In this document: one piece after another, positions 1 through 7,615 of the stretch | Numbering within the stretch: the first letter of the stretch is position 1 | Layout of the letters: each line of letters begins with the position of its first letter | From: UBA4644 sp964541085 | GTDB lineage: Bacteria; Bacillota; Clostridia; Oscillospirales; Butyricicoccaceae | Assembly: GCA_964541085.1 (NCBI GenBank) | Contig: CAZIPA010000020.1 | Location: forward strand, 1-33,192 | Direction of reading: 5' to 3' | DNA: 33,192 nucleotides | The notes under the pieces: generated by a model | The model's input: the letters and a program-made list of their open reading frames with translations, nothing else | Told to the model about the DNA's origin: nothing | The model's database searches: none | Program-made: the position numbers and the translations under genes

Positions 1-88
1 GGGCTTCGTGTAGTTTTGCTTTTTTAGTGTCTACTTTTTCTTGACAAGTGCAGCACGGCATTTGTGCGGATGCTTTTCCTTTGATCGG
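1..88. other. Left-edge non-coding stretch
   Basis: No gene is visible here. The segment lies downstream of the minus-strand S1 protein gene and its first ~55 bases are more AT-rich than what follows. I see no convincing hairpin plus U-tract for that gene. The stretch could be the end of a mobile element or the intergenic region before the next gene, but the window edge prevents a decision. Confidence 0.3.
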
Positions 89-562
89 TTATTTTCTTCT
101 TCTGCCGCCGGAGCGCTTGTCGCTCTGGGATTTCAGATCCGACATACGGCTCTCGCTGCTTTGCATAAATGCCTTGAGCTTGCTCTCGAAGGAGTCATCT
201 CCCCGGGGCAGTGTGCTCTGATCCTGGGCAAATTGCAGCTCGCTGACGCTGGGCCGGGGCTTGGGCGTCGGGGCCGGTGCCGGGGCAGCAGGCGCACGCC
301 GAACCGGCTTTTCCACCGGAGGCGGCGGAGGAAGGGCCTTTTTGATGGACAGATTCACCCGGCCCTGCTGGTCGATGGAGATCAGCTTGACCTTAACCTC
401 CTGTCCAATCTTCAGATATTTGCTGATGTCGTCCACAAAGGTATTGGCCACCTCAGAGATGTGAACCATGCCGCTTTTTCCGGGAGCCAGCTGCACAAAC
501 GCGCCAAACTTGGTGATTCCCGTAACCTTACCCTCATAAACGCTGCCGATTTCCAAATCCAT
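89..562 (-). CDS. S1 RNA-binding domain protein, YabR-like
   Basis: This 157-residue protein has one S1/OB-fold domain at about residues 5-75, with the typical GxVYEGKVTGITKFGAFVQL opening and a GMVHISE motif. A proline/alanine-rich linker (about 77-105) and a basic, serine-rich tail ending in GGRRRK follow. It probably binds RNA or ribosomes in the cytoplasm; the family includes B. subtilis YabR and general stress protein 13. It lies directly downstream of a DivIC/FtsB-like gene, the same order as divIC-yabR in B. subtilis, which supports the name. The ATG at 562 is preceded by an AGGAGG about 13 bases upstream, a longer spacing than usual. Its exact function is not known from sequence. Confidence 0.85.
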   Translation of the reverse strand: MDLEIGSVYEGKVTGITKFGAFVQLAPGKSGMVHISEVANTFVDDISKYLKIGQEVKVKLISIDQQGRVNLSIKKALPPPPPVEKPVRRAPAAPAPAPTPKPRPSVSELQFAQDQSTLPRGDDSFESKLKAFMQSSESRMSDLKSQSDKRSGGRRRK

Positions 563-579
563 AGTTCCGGCGTATCCTC

Positions 580-867
580 CTATTTACTGGATATATCCAC
601 AAAGACCTGTTCTCCGGGGTACACATAGCCAAGGCGTTCCCGGGCAAGTTTTGCAATATAATCCGCATGATCTTCCTTCTGGATGGCATCCTCCAGCTCA
701 GCGCATTCCAGCTTCTGTGCCTCCAGCTGTGTCTGGAGCTGTGCCTGCTCCGCAGCGGCGGCATTGATACGAATCTGGAGATCCACCAGCTGACAGACCG
801 CATATACGGCAAAGGCGGCCAGCAGCAGCTTCGTCAGCAGGCCAATGCGCTTTTTCTTTCGTTTCAA
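580..867 (-). CDS. divIC: Septum formation initiator (DivIC/FtsB family)
   Basis: A small bitopic membrane protein of the divisome. It has a basic cytoplasmic N-terminus (MKRKKKR), one hydrophobic segment at about residues 8-28, then an extracytoplasmic coiled coil rich in Ala, Gln and Glu, and a short C-terminal domain containing LARERLGYVYPGE, typical of FtsB/DivIC. In the family it bridges FtsL and DivIB/FtsQ in septal wall synthesis. I chose the TTG at 867 because GGGAGGG (875-881) sits 7 bases upstream. An in-frame ATG at 897 would add 10 residues but has a poor ribosome-binding site. The S1 gene follows after 17 bases, so the two are probably co-transcribed. Confidence 0.85.
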   Translation of the reverse strand: MKRKKKRIGLLTKLLLAAFAVYAVCQLVDLQIRINAAAAEQAQLQTQLEAQKLECAELEDAIQKEDHADYIAKLARERLGYVYPGEQVFVDISSK

Positions 868-920
868 CCGGACGCCCTCCCATCTCCGCCGGAGCATTCT
901 TTACCAGCGTATTTTTACTT

Positions 921-949
921 ATTATATGATTTCCGGAGCCGGTTGTCAA
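921..949 (-). promoter_or_regulatory. Perfect consensus sigma-A promoter for divIC-S1
   Basis: On the minus strand this reads TTGACA (949-944), a 17-base spacer, then TATAAT (926-921): an exact match to both vegetative hexamers with ideal spacing. It lies about 55 bases upstream of the preferred divIC start and should drive divIC and the S1 gene independently of the upstream lipoprotein gene. Confidence 0.9.
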
Positions 950-993
950 TGGCGTTTTTCACAGATTATGGGAATCGTGAATAATTTTTTCGT

Positions 994-2445
994 TTAATTT
1001 TCAGGCAGCACAAAGGTATGACTGCAATTCAGCAGCGATTTGGCATTTCCGTGGAAGGCCAGCGCGGAGGACACCACCACGGCGTTCTGAATCTGCATTC
1101 TTCCGGCGGTGTCATAGATGCCATAGGTGGCATGAAGCAGATAGGGCTCTCCGTCGTAATTGCCGATGTACATGGTCTGATGGCCCGACATGGTGACCAG
1201 CGTACCGGGGCCCATTTCCAGCAGCTTTGCCGTTCTTTCCTCCGCAGACAGGCCGGAAATGTCCACCCGTCCGGGAGAACGGCTCTGCTCTCCGCTGTTT
1301 CTGGGCAGACGCACGCCCATGGTCAGATACACATCCTGACAGAAGCTGGAGCAATCCCAGCCGCTGAACATACCGCCCCAGCCGTAGCGCTGGCCCAGCA
1401 GCCAGAACGCCTGCCGCAGCAGCGTCTCTCCGGTATAGGGCAGATATCCCTCATGGGCATCCTCGCTCACGGGAATGCGCACCGGAAGGGTGGTCAGCTG
1501 ACCGTTTTCATCGGCCTGCGGCAGCAGCACAGACCAGCAGTGAACAGTAGTGGCATTGTCTACCAGCGGCTGTTCCGGCTCCAGCGGAAGTCTGGTGCCC
1601 ATTTCCACGGTCATTTCTGCCAGCTCCGGACAGGCGGCGCTGCCCGCCAGAGACAGTCTGGGGGCTGTCACAACGAGGAAATCCTCCTCCAGCCGCTGCC
1701 GCAGGGCATCCCACTCCTCCCGGGAGCAGAGGGCCGTATCCTCGGCAGCCACCCATGCGGTATAATCGCCGGTGCGAATCAGATACCACAGTCCGTCTGT
1801 GGACACATGGAGCAGCACAAAGGGCTCCCAGCACTTGGCCCTGGTCTCCACGCATTGGTCAAACTCCTCATCTCCGGGAGTGCTGTACAGGGGCAGATCG
1901 GTGGGAAAGCCCCGCAGCTGGGTGCTGCGCAGAAGGAAGCCATACTGGGGCTCATGGTTGGTCAGCCCGGCCATGTTGGAATTGAGGCGAATCTCCTCCC
2001 GCTGCTCCTCCTTGATGAGCTGATTTCCGATATAATAGTTGCCCTCCGGATGGGTGCCCCGGGGCATGGCCGACATCACCTGCACAGTAGTCAGCTCTGC
2101 GCCGTAGCGGCTGAGATCCGCAATGCCGGTGCTGGGTGCGTTCCGGAAGGAGTCGTTATAGGCCCGGCATTCCTCCGCCGTCATGCGCAGCTGCTCCGCA
2201 GCGTCATCCAGCGCGATCCAGAACTCCGCTGCCTGCATTTCCGGCCATACGCCGGTCACGCTGTCCCGCTCACCGGTTACAGCAGGCAGCGCGGGCTCTT
2301 CCGGTTCATTCTGCACCGGCGGGTTCTGCTCGCTCTCCGACTGCTGGGGCAGATTTTCCTCCGGTTGGTCGTTTGCAATGTTTCCGCAGGCGCACAGGCT
2401 CAGGAGCACTGCGGCGCATAGAATTGCGGCTATCAGCTTTTTCAT
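994..2445 (-). CDS. Lipoprotein with SH3 and NlpC/P60 endopeptidase domains
   Basis: A 483-residue exported lipoprotein. The N-terminus MKKLIAAILC is followed by a hydrophobic stretch and a lipobox-like LSLCACG, then a low-complexity Glu/Pro/Gln linker. The middle contains SH3-like segments (LYSTPGDEE, then WYLIRTGDYTAWV), which usually bind cell wall. The C-terminal third is an NlpC/P60 domain: the catalytic Cys lies in GWDCSSFCQDVY and a His in SGHQTMYIGN. In this family it would hydrolyse the D-Glu-DAP bond of muropeptides. The ATG at 2445 was chosen over a longer reading because TTAGGGGGAT supplies a strong ribosome-binding site and the signal peptide then begins correctly. It has its own promoter and is monocistronic or leads into divIC. 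Confidence 0.87.
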   Translation of the reverse strand: MKKLIAAILCAAVLLSLCACGNIANDQPEENLPQQSESEQNPPVQNEPEEPALPAVTGERDSVTGVWPEMQAAEFWIALDDAAEQLRMTAEECRAYNDSFRNAPSTGIADLSRYGAELTTVQVMSAMPRGTHPEGNYYIGNQLIKEEQREEIRLNSNMAGLTNHEPQYGFLLRSTQLRGFPTDLPLYSTPGDEEFDQCVETRAKCWEPFVLLHVSTDGLWYLIRTGDYTAWVAAEDTALCSREEWDALRQRLEEDFLVVTAPRLSLAGSAACPELAEMTVEMGTRLPLEPEQPLVDNATTVHCWSVLLPQADENGQLTTLPVRIPVSEDAHEGYLPYTGETLLRQAFWLLGQRYGWGGMFSGWDCSSFCQDVYLTMGVRLPRNSGEQSRSPGRVDISGLSAEERTAKLLEMGPGTLVTMSGHQTMYIGNYDGEPYLLHATYGIYDTAGRMQIQNAVVVSSALAFHGNAKSLLNCSHTFVLPEN

Positions 2446-2473
2446 AAAGTATCCCCCTAAAGTCATTTCCTCT

Positions 2474-2502
2474 ATCATAGACGGCTTTTACCCGCCTGTC
2501 AA
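2474..2502 (-). promoter_or_regulatory. Sigma-A promoter of the NlpC/P60 gene
   Basis: Minus strand: TTGACA (2502-2497), 17-base spacer, TATGAT (2479-2474), about 30 bases upstream of the chosen start codon. Confidence 0.85.
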
Positions 2503-2550
2503 CCGGAAAAAGAGGGCGTAAAAATTTTTTGAGAAAATTGAAAAAAACTC

Positions 2551-2579
2551 TTGTGTTTTTCAGGAGAATCCGTTATAAT
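2551..2579 (+). promoter_or_regulatory. Promoter of the tRNA pair
   Basis: TTGTGT (2551-2556), 17-base spacer, TATAAT (2574-2579). The predicted start of transcription is about 25 bases before the first tRNA. No other promoter is apparent between the two tRNAs, so both are probably in one transcript ending at the terminator near 2872. Confidence 0.8.
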
Positions 2580-2610
2580 AGAAAAGCCGTGAGAAATACG
2601 GCATCAACGA

Positions 2611-2687
2611 GGGCCTTTAGCTCAGTTGGTCAGAGCGACCGGCTCATAACCGGTTGGTCCCGGGTTCAAGTCCCTGAAGGCCCACCA
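2611..2687 (+). tRNA. tRNA with CAT anticodon (Ile2 or elongator Met)
   Basis: A full cloverleaf can be folded by eye: acceptor GGGCCTT/AAGGCCC, D stem GCTC/GAGC, anticodon stem ACCGG/CCGGT with loop CTCATAA, five-base variable loop, T loop TTCAAGT, discriminator A2684 and encoded CCA (2685-2687). The CAT anticodon means either elongator methionine or isoleucine-2 after lysidine modification by TilS. The C4-G69 and C5-G68 acceptor pairs are the ones reported as TilS determinants in E. coli tRNA-Ile2, which tilts toward Ile2, but the call is open. The T stem CCGGG/CCCTG has one C-U mismatch (position 50-64). Confidence 0.93.
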
Positions 2688-2741
2688 TCCTTTCGGGCAT
2701 GGCCCACAATTTTATATCGACCCTGACTGGATCAATGACTT

Positions 2742-2833
2742 GGAGAAGTCGCGTAGTTGGTCGAGCGCGCGCGACTGGAAATCGCGTAGGCCCCAAAAGG
2801 GTCTCGAGAGTTCGAATCTCTCCTTCTCCGCCA
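2742..2833 (+). tRNA. tRNA-Ser (GGA)
   Basis: A class II tRNA. Acceptor GGAGAAG/CTTCTCC, anticodon stem CGCGA/TCGCG with loop CTGGAAA giving anticodon GGA, a long variable arm (GGCCCCAAAAGGGTC region) as expected for serine, T stem GAGAG/CTCTC with loop TTCGAAT, discriminator G2830 and encoded CCA. It reads UCC/UCU codons. Confidence 0.95.
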
Positions 2834-2835
2834 AC

Positions 2836-2872
2836 AAAAAAGCCTTTTGTCTATTGGACAAGAGGCTTTTTT
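2836..2872 (+). terminator. Rho-independent terminator after tRNA-Ser
   Basis: AAAAAAGCCTTTTGTC pairs with GGACAAGAGGCTTTTTT around a short TATT-type loop and ends in a six-T run. It begins 3 bases after the CCA of tRNA-Ser, so it ends the tRNA transcript. The A-tract on the other strand makes it partly bidirectional. Confidence 0.9.
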
Positions 2873-2977
2873 GATTTCAGTGTTCCCTGCGGTCACAAGG
2901 AATGGATTTTTGTATTGCCCCTACAACAGCTACTGTATGTACAATGGCAGGGTTCAGGAAGCAAGGAGGCTTTGCTT

Positions 2978-4333
2978 ATGGAGAAAAAACTGACCAGCGG
3001 CAGCGTATTTCACAACATTCTGGTTTTTTCGCTGCCCTATTTACTTTCTTATCTGCTGCAAACCCTGTACGGGATGGCGGATCTTTACATCATCGGACAG
3101 TTTGGCGCCGTGTCCGACACCACTGCCGTTTCCATCGGATCGCAGGTGATGCATATGCTGACGGTGATGCTGGTGGGGCTGGCCATGGGCGCGACGGTTT
3201 TCATCGGACAGGCCATCGGTGCGGAGGATCGGAAACGGGCAGCCCGGGGCATCGGCAACACCGTGACCCTCTTCATGGCCGTCTCGGTAGTGCTGACGGT
3301 TCTTCTGGTTGCTCTGGTGCGACCCATCACTGCGCTGATCTCCACTCCTGCCGATGCGGTGACCGGGACGGTGGACTATCTGACCATCTGTTTTATCGGC
3401 ATTCCCTTCATTACTGCCTACAATGTTATCAGCTCGATTTTCCGGGGAATGGGCGACTCCAAAAGCCCCATGTATTTCATCGCCGTGGCCTGTGCCGCCA
3501 ACATCGGGCTGGATTATCTGTTTATGGGCGCCCTGCACATGGGTCCTGCCGGGGCGGCGCTGGGCACTACGCTGTCTCAGGCCATCAGTGTGATTGTGTC
3601 CCTTGCCGTGATTCTGAAGCGGAAAACCGGCATTTCCCTGACAAAAGCGGACTTCCGCCCCCATCGTCCCGTTATGGGGAGCCTGCTGAGCATCGGCATT
3701 CCCGTGGCCTTTCAGGATGGACTGGTTCAAGTCGCATTTATCCTCATTACCGTCATCGCCAACAACCGGGGACTGAATGATTCTGCCGCCGTGGGCATTG
3801 TGGAAAAAATCATCAGCTTTCTGTTTCTGGTGCCCTCCGCCATGCTCTCCACCGTTTCCGCGCTGGGTGCGCAGAATATCGGTGCGGGCAAGCCGGAACG
3901 GACCGTCCGCACGCTGCGCTATGCCATTTTTCTGGCGGCCGGATTCGGGTGCAGCGTGGCCATTGCCATGCAGTTCGAGGCCGAGGCAGTGGTGTCGCTC
4001 TTTACCGATGCAGCCTCCGCAGAGGGCGCAGAGGTGGTGCGTCTGGGCGGAGAATATCTCCGTGGGTATGTCTGGGATTGCCTGTTTGCCGGGATTCATT
4101 TCTGCTTCAGCGGCTATTTCTGCGCCGTGGGAAAGTCGGGACTTTCCTTCCTGCACAACATTCTTGCCATCGCACTGATGCGTGTCCCCGGCGTGTATCT
4201 GACCTCCCGGCTGTTCCCCACAACGCTGCTGCCTATGGGTCTGGCCACGGCCTCCGGCTCGGTAGTCTCTGTGGTAATCTGCGTGATTGCCTTTATCGTG
4301 CTGCGGAAAAAGGAACAGGGCGCTGCATATTGA
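2978..4333 (+). CDS. MATE family multidrug/cation efflux transporter
   Basis: A 451-residue integral membrane protein with about 12 hydrophobic helices in two homologous halves. It opens with LTSGSVFHNILVFSLPYLLS and LYGMADLYIIGQFG, the P-x-x-x-S and D-x-x-x-I-G pattern of MATE exporters. Later segments such as GMGDSKSPMYFIA and GAQNIGAGKPERTVRT are the conserved loops of the NorM/DinF-type fold. Family members export cationic drugs or metabolites in exchange for Na+ or H+; the substrate here is unknown. The ATG at 2978 has AAGGAGG 8 bases upstream. Reading frames that extend upstream run through the tRNAs and are not coding. It is a single gene between two terminators. Confidence 0.92.
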   Translation: MEKKLTSGSVFHNILVFSLPYLLSYLLQTLYGMADLYIIGQFGAVSDTTAVSIGSQVMHMLTVMLVGLAMGATVFIGQAIGAEDRKRAARGIGNTVTLFMAVSVVLTVLLVALVRPITALISTPADAVTGTVDYLTICFIGIPFITAYNVISSIFRGMGDSKSPMYFIAVACAANIGLDYLFMGALHMGPAGAALGTTLSQAISVIVSLAVILKRKTGISLTKADFRPHRPVMGSLLSIGIPVAFQDGLVQVAFILITVIANNRGLNDSAAVGIVEKIISFLFLVPSAMLSTVSALGAQNIGAGKPERTVRTLRYAIFLAAGFGCSVAIAMQFEAEAVVSLFTDAASAEGAEVVRLGGEYLRGYVWDCLFAGIHFCFSGYFCAVGKSGLSFLHNILAIALMRVPGVYLTSRLFPTTLLPMGLATASGSVVSVVICVIAFIVLRKKEQGAAY

Positions 4334-4358
4334 TTTTACAGACAGCAAAAGACAGCAA

Positions 4359-4390
4359 AAAGGCATGGCCGATGGCCATGCCTTTGTTTT
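4359..4390. terminator. Bidirectional terminator between MATE gene and ispH-rpsA
   Basis: A perfect 12-bp stem, AAAGGCATGGCC / GGCCATGCCTTT, with a GAT loop, followed on the plus strand by GTTTTT and flanked on the other side by A-rich sequence. It sits between two convergent genes and can end both transcripts. Confidence 0.88.
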
Positions 4391-4402
4391 TGATGCGGGA
4401 AA

Positions 4403-6334
4403 TTATTCGGCGGTCTCTTCCACGGCGGCGGGAGCTTCCACAGCACGGAGGGACAGGGAGATCTTCTTCTTGTCTTCGTCGATGCCGATGATCTTGGCAT
4501 CCACGATCTGGCCGATCTTCAGCACCTCATCGGGCTTGCCGATGCGGCGGTCAGCGATCTGGGAAATGTGGATCAGGCCGTCCACGCCGGGCATAACCTC
4601 AGCAAACGCGCCGAAGGGCATAAACTTCACAACCTTCACCGGGGCCACATCGTCCACATGATAGGTGGTGATGAACTGGATCCAGGGATTGTCCTCTTCC
4701 TTGCGATAGCCCAGAGAGATCTTCTTCTTCTCGGGATCCAGGCCGATGACATAAACTTCCACTTCCTGGCCGATCTTCAGCACATCAGAGGGATGCTTCA
4801 CATGATTCCAGGACAGCTCGGAGATGTGAACCATGCCGTCCACGCCGCCGATATCCACGAAAGCACCGTAAGAAGTGAAGGACTTGACAACGCCCTGATA
4901 CTTCATGCCGACTTCGATAGTCTCCCAGATCTTGGCCTGAGCTTCCTTGCGGGACTCGGTCAGCAGAGCCTTGATGGAGCCCACAACACGATGGCGCTGG
5001 GTATTCACTTCGGTGATGCGCAGCTTCTGGGTGGTCTTCATCAGGGGCTCCAGAGAAGCCTCTCTGGGCAGACCGGTCTGGCTGGCGGGGATGAACACAC
5101 GGATGCCCTTCACCAGAGCCACAACACCGCCCTTATTCTGGTCGATGATGACGCCCTCCATGGGCTCCTTGCTCTCCACAGCGGCCTCGAGAACTTCCCA
5201 GTTCTTCACGGCATCCAGACGCTTCTTAGACAGCATGATCCAGCCTTCCACATCGTTCACGCGAACCACGAAGGCTTCCACCTCGTCGCCCACATGGATA
5301 TGATCGGCTACCACATAGTTGGGGTCGTCAGAAAGCTCCGTAGTGGGGATATAGCCGGCCTGCTTGACACCAAGGTCAACCGTAACATCCGTCGTGTTGA
5401 TTGCGGTTACAACACCCGTCACCTTTTCTCCTGTATGTAAAGTTTTCAGAGACTGCTCCAAAAGTTCCTCAAAGCTCTCTGCGCCGTTGTTCTTGATTTC
5501 TTCAGTCATAATCCTGTTTACCTCCTCAATTATTCGATCCGGTGTTGAAGCGCCTGCGGTGATAAAGGCATGGTGTGCCTCCTTCAGGCCAGACAGCTCC
5601 AGCTCGCCGGCATCCTGCACGAACTGGGTCTTCGGGCAGTAGGCCTTGCAAAGCTGATAGAGACTCTGGGAGTTGCTGCTGGCGGGATCACCGATCACCA
5701 CTGCAAAATCAGATCGCACAGCAAGGGACTGCGCCTCTGACTGACGCAATTCCGTCGCTCTGCATATTGTATCAAATATTTGTACCGATTGGCAAGTACT
5801 TTTTACGATGTTTACAAACTTTACATAAATTTCTTTGCGGAAGGTGGTCTGACAGACCACGGAAAGGGGTGCGTCCGCGTATTTCTGAAGAAAAATCTTC
5901 AGATCTTCCTCTGTTTCCACGATTTCCGGATGGCGGCAGCGGGCCGCAATGCCCACCACCTCCGGATGACCGTGCTTGCCGAAGATCAGTACGATGTTCC
6001 CCTTTTCACTTTCCGTCTGGGCAATGCGGTGGATTTTCGCCACATAGGGACAGGTGGCGTCCAGAATCTCACAGCCTCTGGCAGCCAGTGCGTCCAGCTC
6101 CTCCGGCGGCACTCCATGGGCCCGGATCAGCACCCGTGCTCCCGCCGGGATGTCCTCGGGAGATTGGGCGGTAATCACACCGTGCTGCCGCAGCTCCTCA
6201 ATGGCGTGGCGATTGTGGATCAGCGCACCGTCCGCATAGACGGGGCTTTTTTCCGCTGCGCTGTCCAGCGCCAGCTGCACCGCCCGCCGCACACCGAAGC
6301 AATAGCCTGCGGATTTTGCCAGCGTAATGTTCAT
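4403..6334 (-). CDS. ispH-rpsA: IspH-ribosomal protein S1 fusion (HMBPP reductase / 30S S1)
   Basis: A 643-residue two-part protein. Residues 1-275 are IspH (LytB), the [4Fe-4S] enzyme that makes IPP and DMAPP in the last MEP-pathway step. Cluster cysteines are C12 (GYCFGVRRA), C95 (DATCPYV) and C191 (TICRAT); the active-site His/Glu lie in RAHGVPP and KHGHPEV (E125). Residues from about 300 hold four S1 domains (about 301-373, 391-457, 477-545, 562-632), the last two with GMVHISE and GLIHISQ motifs. Such fusions are known in Clostridia. The ATG at 6334 was chosen because IspH normally starts there and it overlaps the plsC stop as ATGA. An internal ATG with its own Shine-Dalgarno lies at the domain junction. 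It is last in the long minus-strand run. Confidence 0.95.
   Translation of the reverse strand: MNITLAKSAGYCFGVRRAVQLALDSAAEKSPVYADGALIHNRHAIEELRQHGVITAQSPEDIPAGARVLIRAHGVPPEELDALAARGCEILDATCPYVAKIHRIAQTESEKGNIVLIFGKHGHPEVVGIAARCRHPEIVETEEDLKIFLQKYADAPLSVVCQTTFRKEIYVKFVNIVKSTCQSVQIFDTICRATELRQSEAQSLAVRSDFAVVIGDPASSNSQSLYQLCKAYCPKTQFVQDAGELELSGLKEAHHAFITAGASTPDRIIEEVNRIMTEEIKNNGAESFEELLEQSLKTLHTGEKVTGVVTAINTTDVTVDLGVKQAGYIPTTELSDDPNYVVADHIHVGDEVEAFVVRVNDVEGWIMLSKKRLDAVKNWEVLEAAVESKEPMEGVIIDQNKGGVVALVKGIRVFIPASQTGLPREASLEPLMKTTQKLRITEVNTQRHRVVGSIKALLTESRKEAQAKIWETIEVGMKYQGVVKSFTSYGAFVDIGGVDGMVHISELSWNHVKHPSDVLKIGQEVEVYVIGLDPEKKKISLGYRKEEDNPWIQFITTYHVDDVAPVKVVKFMPFGAFAEVMPGVDGLIHISQIADRRIGKPDEVLKIGQIVDAKIIGIDEDKKKISLSLRAVEAPAAVEETAE
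5507..5525 (-). promoter_or_regulatory. Internal ribosome-binding site and ATG at the IspH/S1 junction
   Basis: On the minus strand GAGGAGG (GGAGG at 5525-5521) precedes an in-frame ATG (5509-5507, residue 276) by 11 bases. The ATG opens MTEEIKNNGAESFEELLEQ, just before the first S1 domain. Translation from here would give a free S1 protein of about 368 residues. Whether it is used is inference. Confidence 0.6.
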
Positions 6335-6948
6335 GCCCGCTTCCCTTCCGGCTTCAGCCCATAGATTTTTTCCATCAGTTCCCGGGTCAGCTGCTGATAG
6401 TCCTCCGGAGAGGGCTTTTTCGCAGCGCATTTCGGATAATAGGGCTCTCCGATACGCACCAGATTCCGGCGGAACAGCTTGCGGCCTTCGGAAATGTACA
6501 CCGGCACCAGCGGCGTTCCGCTGCGCATGGCAAACAGCACCGCACCCACCTTGGCCTGCACCGGCTTGCCGCTGCGGACACTGACACCGTTTTTCACCCG
6601 GGTGCCCTCGGGAAACATCAGCAGCTTTTTACCGGAACGCAAAATGGAAAAGCCGGTTTTGATGGCGTGCATATCGCCGCCTTCTACGCCCCGCTTTACC
6701 GGGAAGGCATGAAGCCAGCGAATGATGTGCCGCAGCACCGGCACATGAAACAGCTCTTCCTTGGCCATAAAGCCATAATCGCCCTTTTTTCCGTTGGCCA
6801 GCACCAGAAACACCGCATCGCTGTTGGTGCTGTGATTGGCGCACAGGACGCAGGCCCCCTCCGGCAGATGTTCCCGGCCCTCAAAGCGATATTGATAAAA
6901 GGGATACAGGCAGATCAGCACCAGATAATAGGCAATCTTAAATAACAT
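6331..6948 (-). CDS. plsC: 1-acyl-sn-glycerol-3-phosphate acyltransferase
   Basis: A 205-residue membrane-associated acyltransferase that makes phosphatidic acid by acylating lysophosphatidate at sn-2. It has an N-terminal hydrophobic segment (about 2-18), the catalytic HX4D motif NHSTNSD (H39, D44) and the FPEGTR substrate-binding motif (112-117), then LVPVYISEG. Length is normal for small bacterial PlsC proteins. The ATG at 6948 has AAAGGAG upstream and lies inside the 3' end of cmk (11-base overlap); its stop overlaps the ispH start as ATGA. The cmk-plsC-ispH-rpsA order is common in Firmicutes and supports the call. Confidence 0.93.
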   Translation of the reverse strand: MLFKIAYYLVLICLYPFYQYRFEGREHLPEGACVLCANHSTNSDAVFLVLANGKKGDYGFMAKEELFHVPVLRHIIRWLHAFPVKRGVEGGDMHAIKTGFSILRSGKKLLMFPEGTRVKNGVSVRSGKPVQAKVGAVLFAMRSGTPLVPVYISEGRKLFRRNLVRIGEPYYPKCAAKKPSPEDYQQLTRELMEKIYGLKPEGKRA

Positions 6949-7615
6949 GAAGCTTCTCCTTTACCACGGCATAGACCTTTGCAATGGATTCTTCCAGCGT
7001 GCAGCCGGTGGTATCCACCAGCGCGGCATCCTCGGCTGCCTTCAGGGGTGCGGCGGCCCGGGAGGAATCCTGCTCGTCCCGCTGCCGGATGGCCGCAAGG
7101 ATCTGTTCATAGGAGGCCGTCTCCCCCTTTTCCCGCAGCTCGGCAAACCGGCGCTGGGCCCGATCCTCGCTGCTGGCCGTCAGGAAAATTTTGCAGTCCG
7201 CATGGGGCAGCACCACCGTGCCGATATCCCGTCCGTCCATCAGCACATGGCTGCGCCGGGCAAAGCTCCGCTGAAAATCCAGCAGAAAGGCCCGCACCTC
7301 CGGAATTGCGGAAACCTGACTGGCATAAACCGATGCCTGAGGAGTACGGATGGCCTGGGACACATCCTCTCCGTTCAGCAGAATGTGCTGCGTTCCCTCC
7401 TGAAAGCAAAGCTCCAGATGGATCTCCGGCAGCAGCGCGATGACTTTGGGTGCGTCTCTGCCGTCCACGCCGCAGCGCAGGGCAAACAGGCCGATGGCGC
7501 GATACATGGCGCCGGTGTCGATATAAATATATTGCAGCCGCTGGGCCAGCGCTTTGGCAATGGTACTCTTTCCCGCGCCGGCCGGGCCGTCAATGGCAAT
7601 GGCATGATACATCAT
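6938..7615 (-). CDS. cmk: Cytidylate kinase
   Basis: A 225-residue nucleoside monophosphate kinase that phosphorylates CMP and dCMP with ATP. The P-loop is GPAGAGKST (residues 10-18), followed by YIDTGAMYRAIG, which binds the phosphate acceptor, and the DGRDIGTVV motif near 127-135, all diagnostic for Cmk. Length matches the family. The start overlaps the stop of the upstream flavoprotein gene by one base (TAATG). A second ATG follows immediately, so the first residue is uncertain by one position. Confidence 0.95.
   Translation of the reverse strand: MMYHAIAIDGPAGAGKSTIAKALAQRLQYIYIDTGAMYRAIGLFALRCGVDGRDAPKVIALLPEIHLELCFQEGTQHILLNGEDVSQAIRTPQASVYASQVSAIPEVRAFLLDFQRSFARRSHVLMDGRDIGTVVLPHADCKIFLTASSEDRAQRRFAELREKGETASYEQILAAIRQRDEQDSSRAAAPLKAAEDAALVDTTGCTLEESIAKVYAVVKEKLHVI

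Noticed and set aside
42..47. TTGACA near the left edge as a promoter
   Set aside because: No -10 hexamer lies 16-18 bases downstream on the plus strand, and the next gene runs the other way.
2699..2977. Long N-terminal extension of the MATE reading frame
   Set aside because: It runs through tRNA-Ser and its terminator; the true start at 2978 has a strong ribosome-binding site and the family N-terminus.
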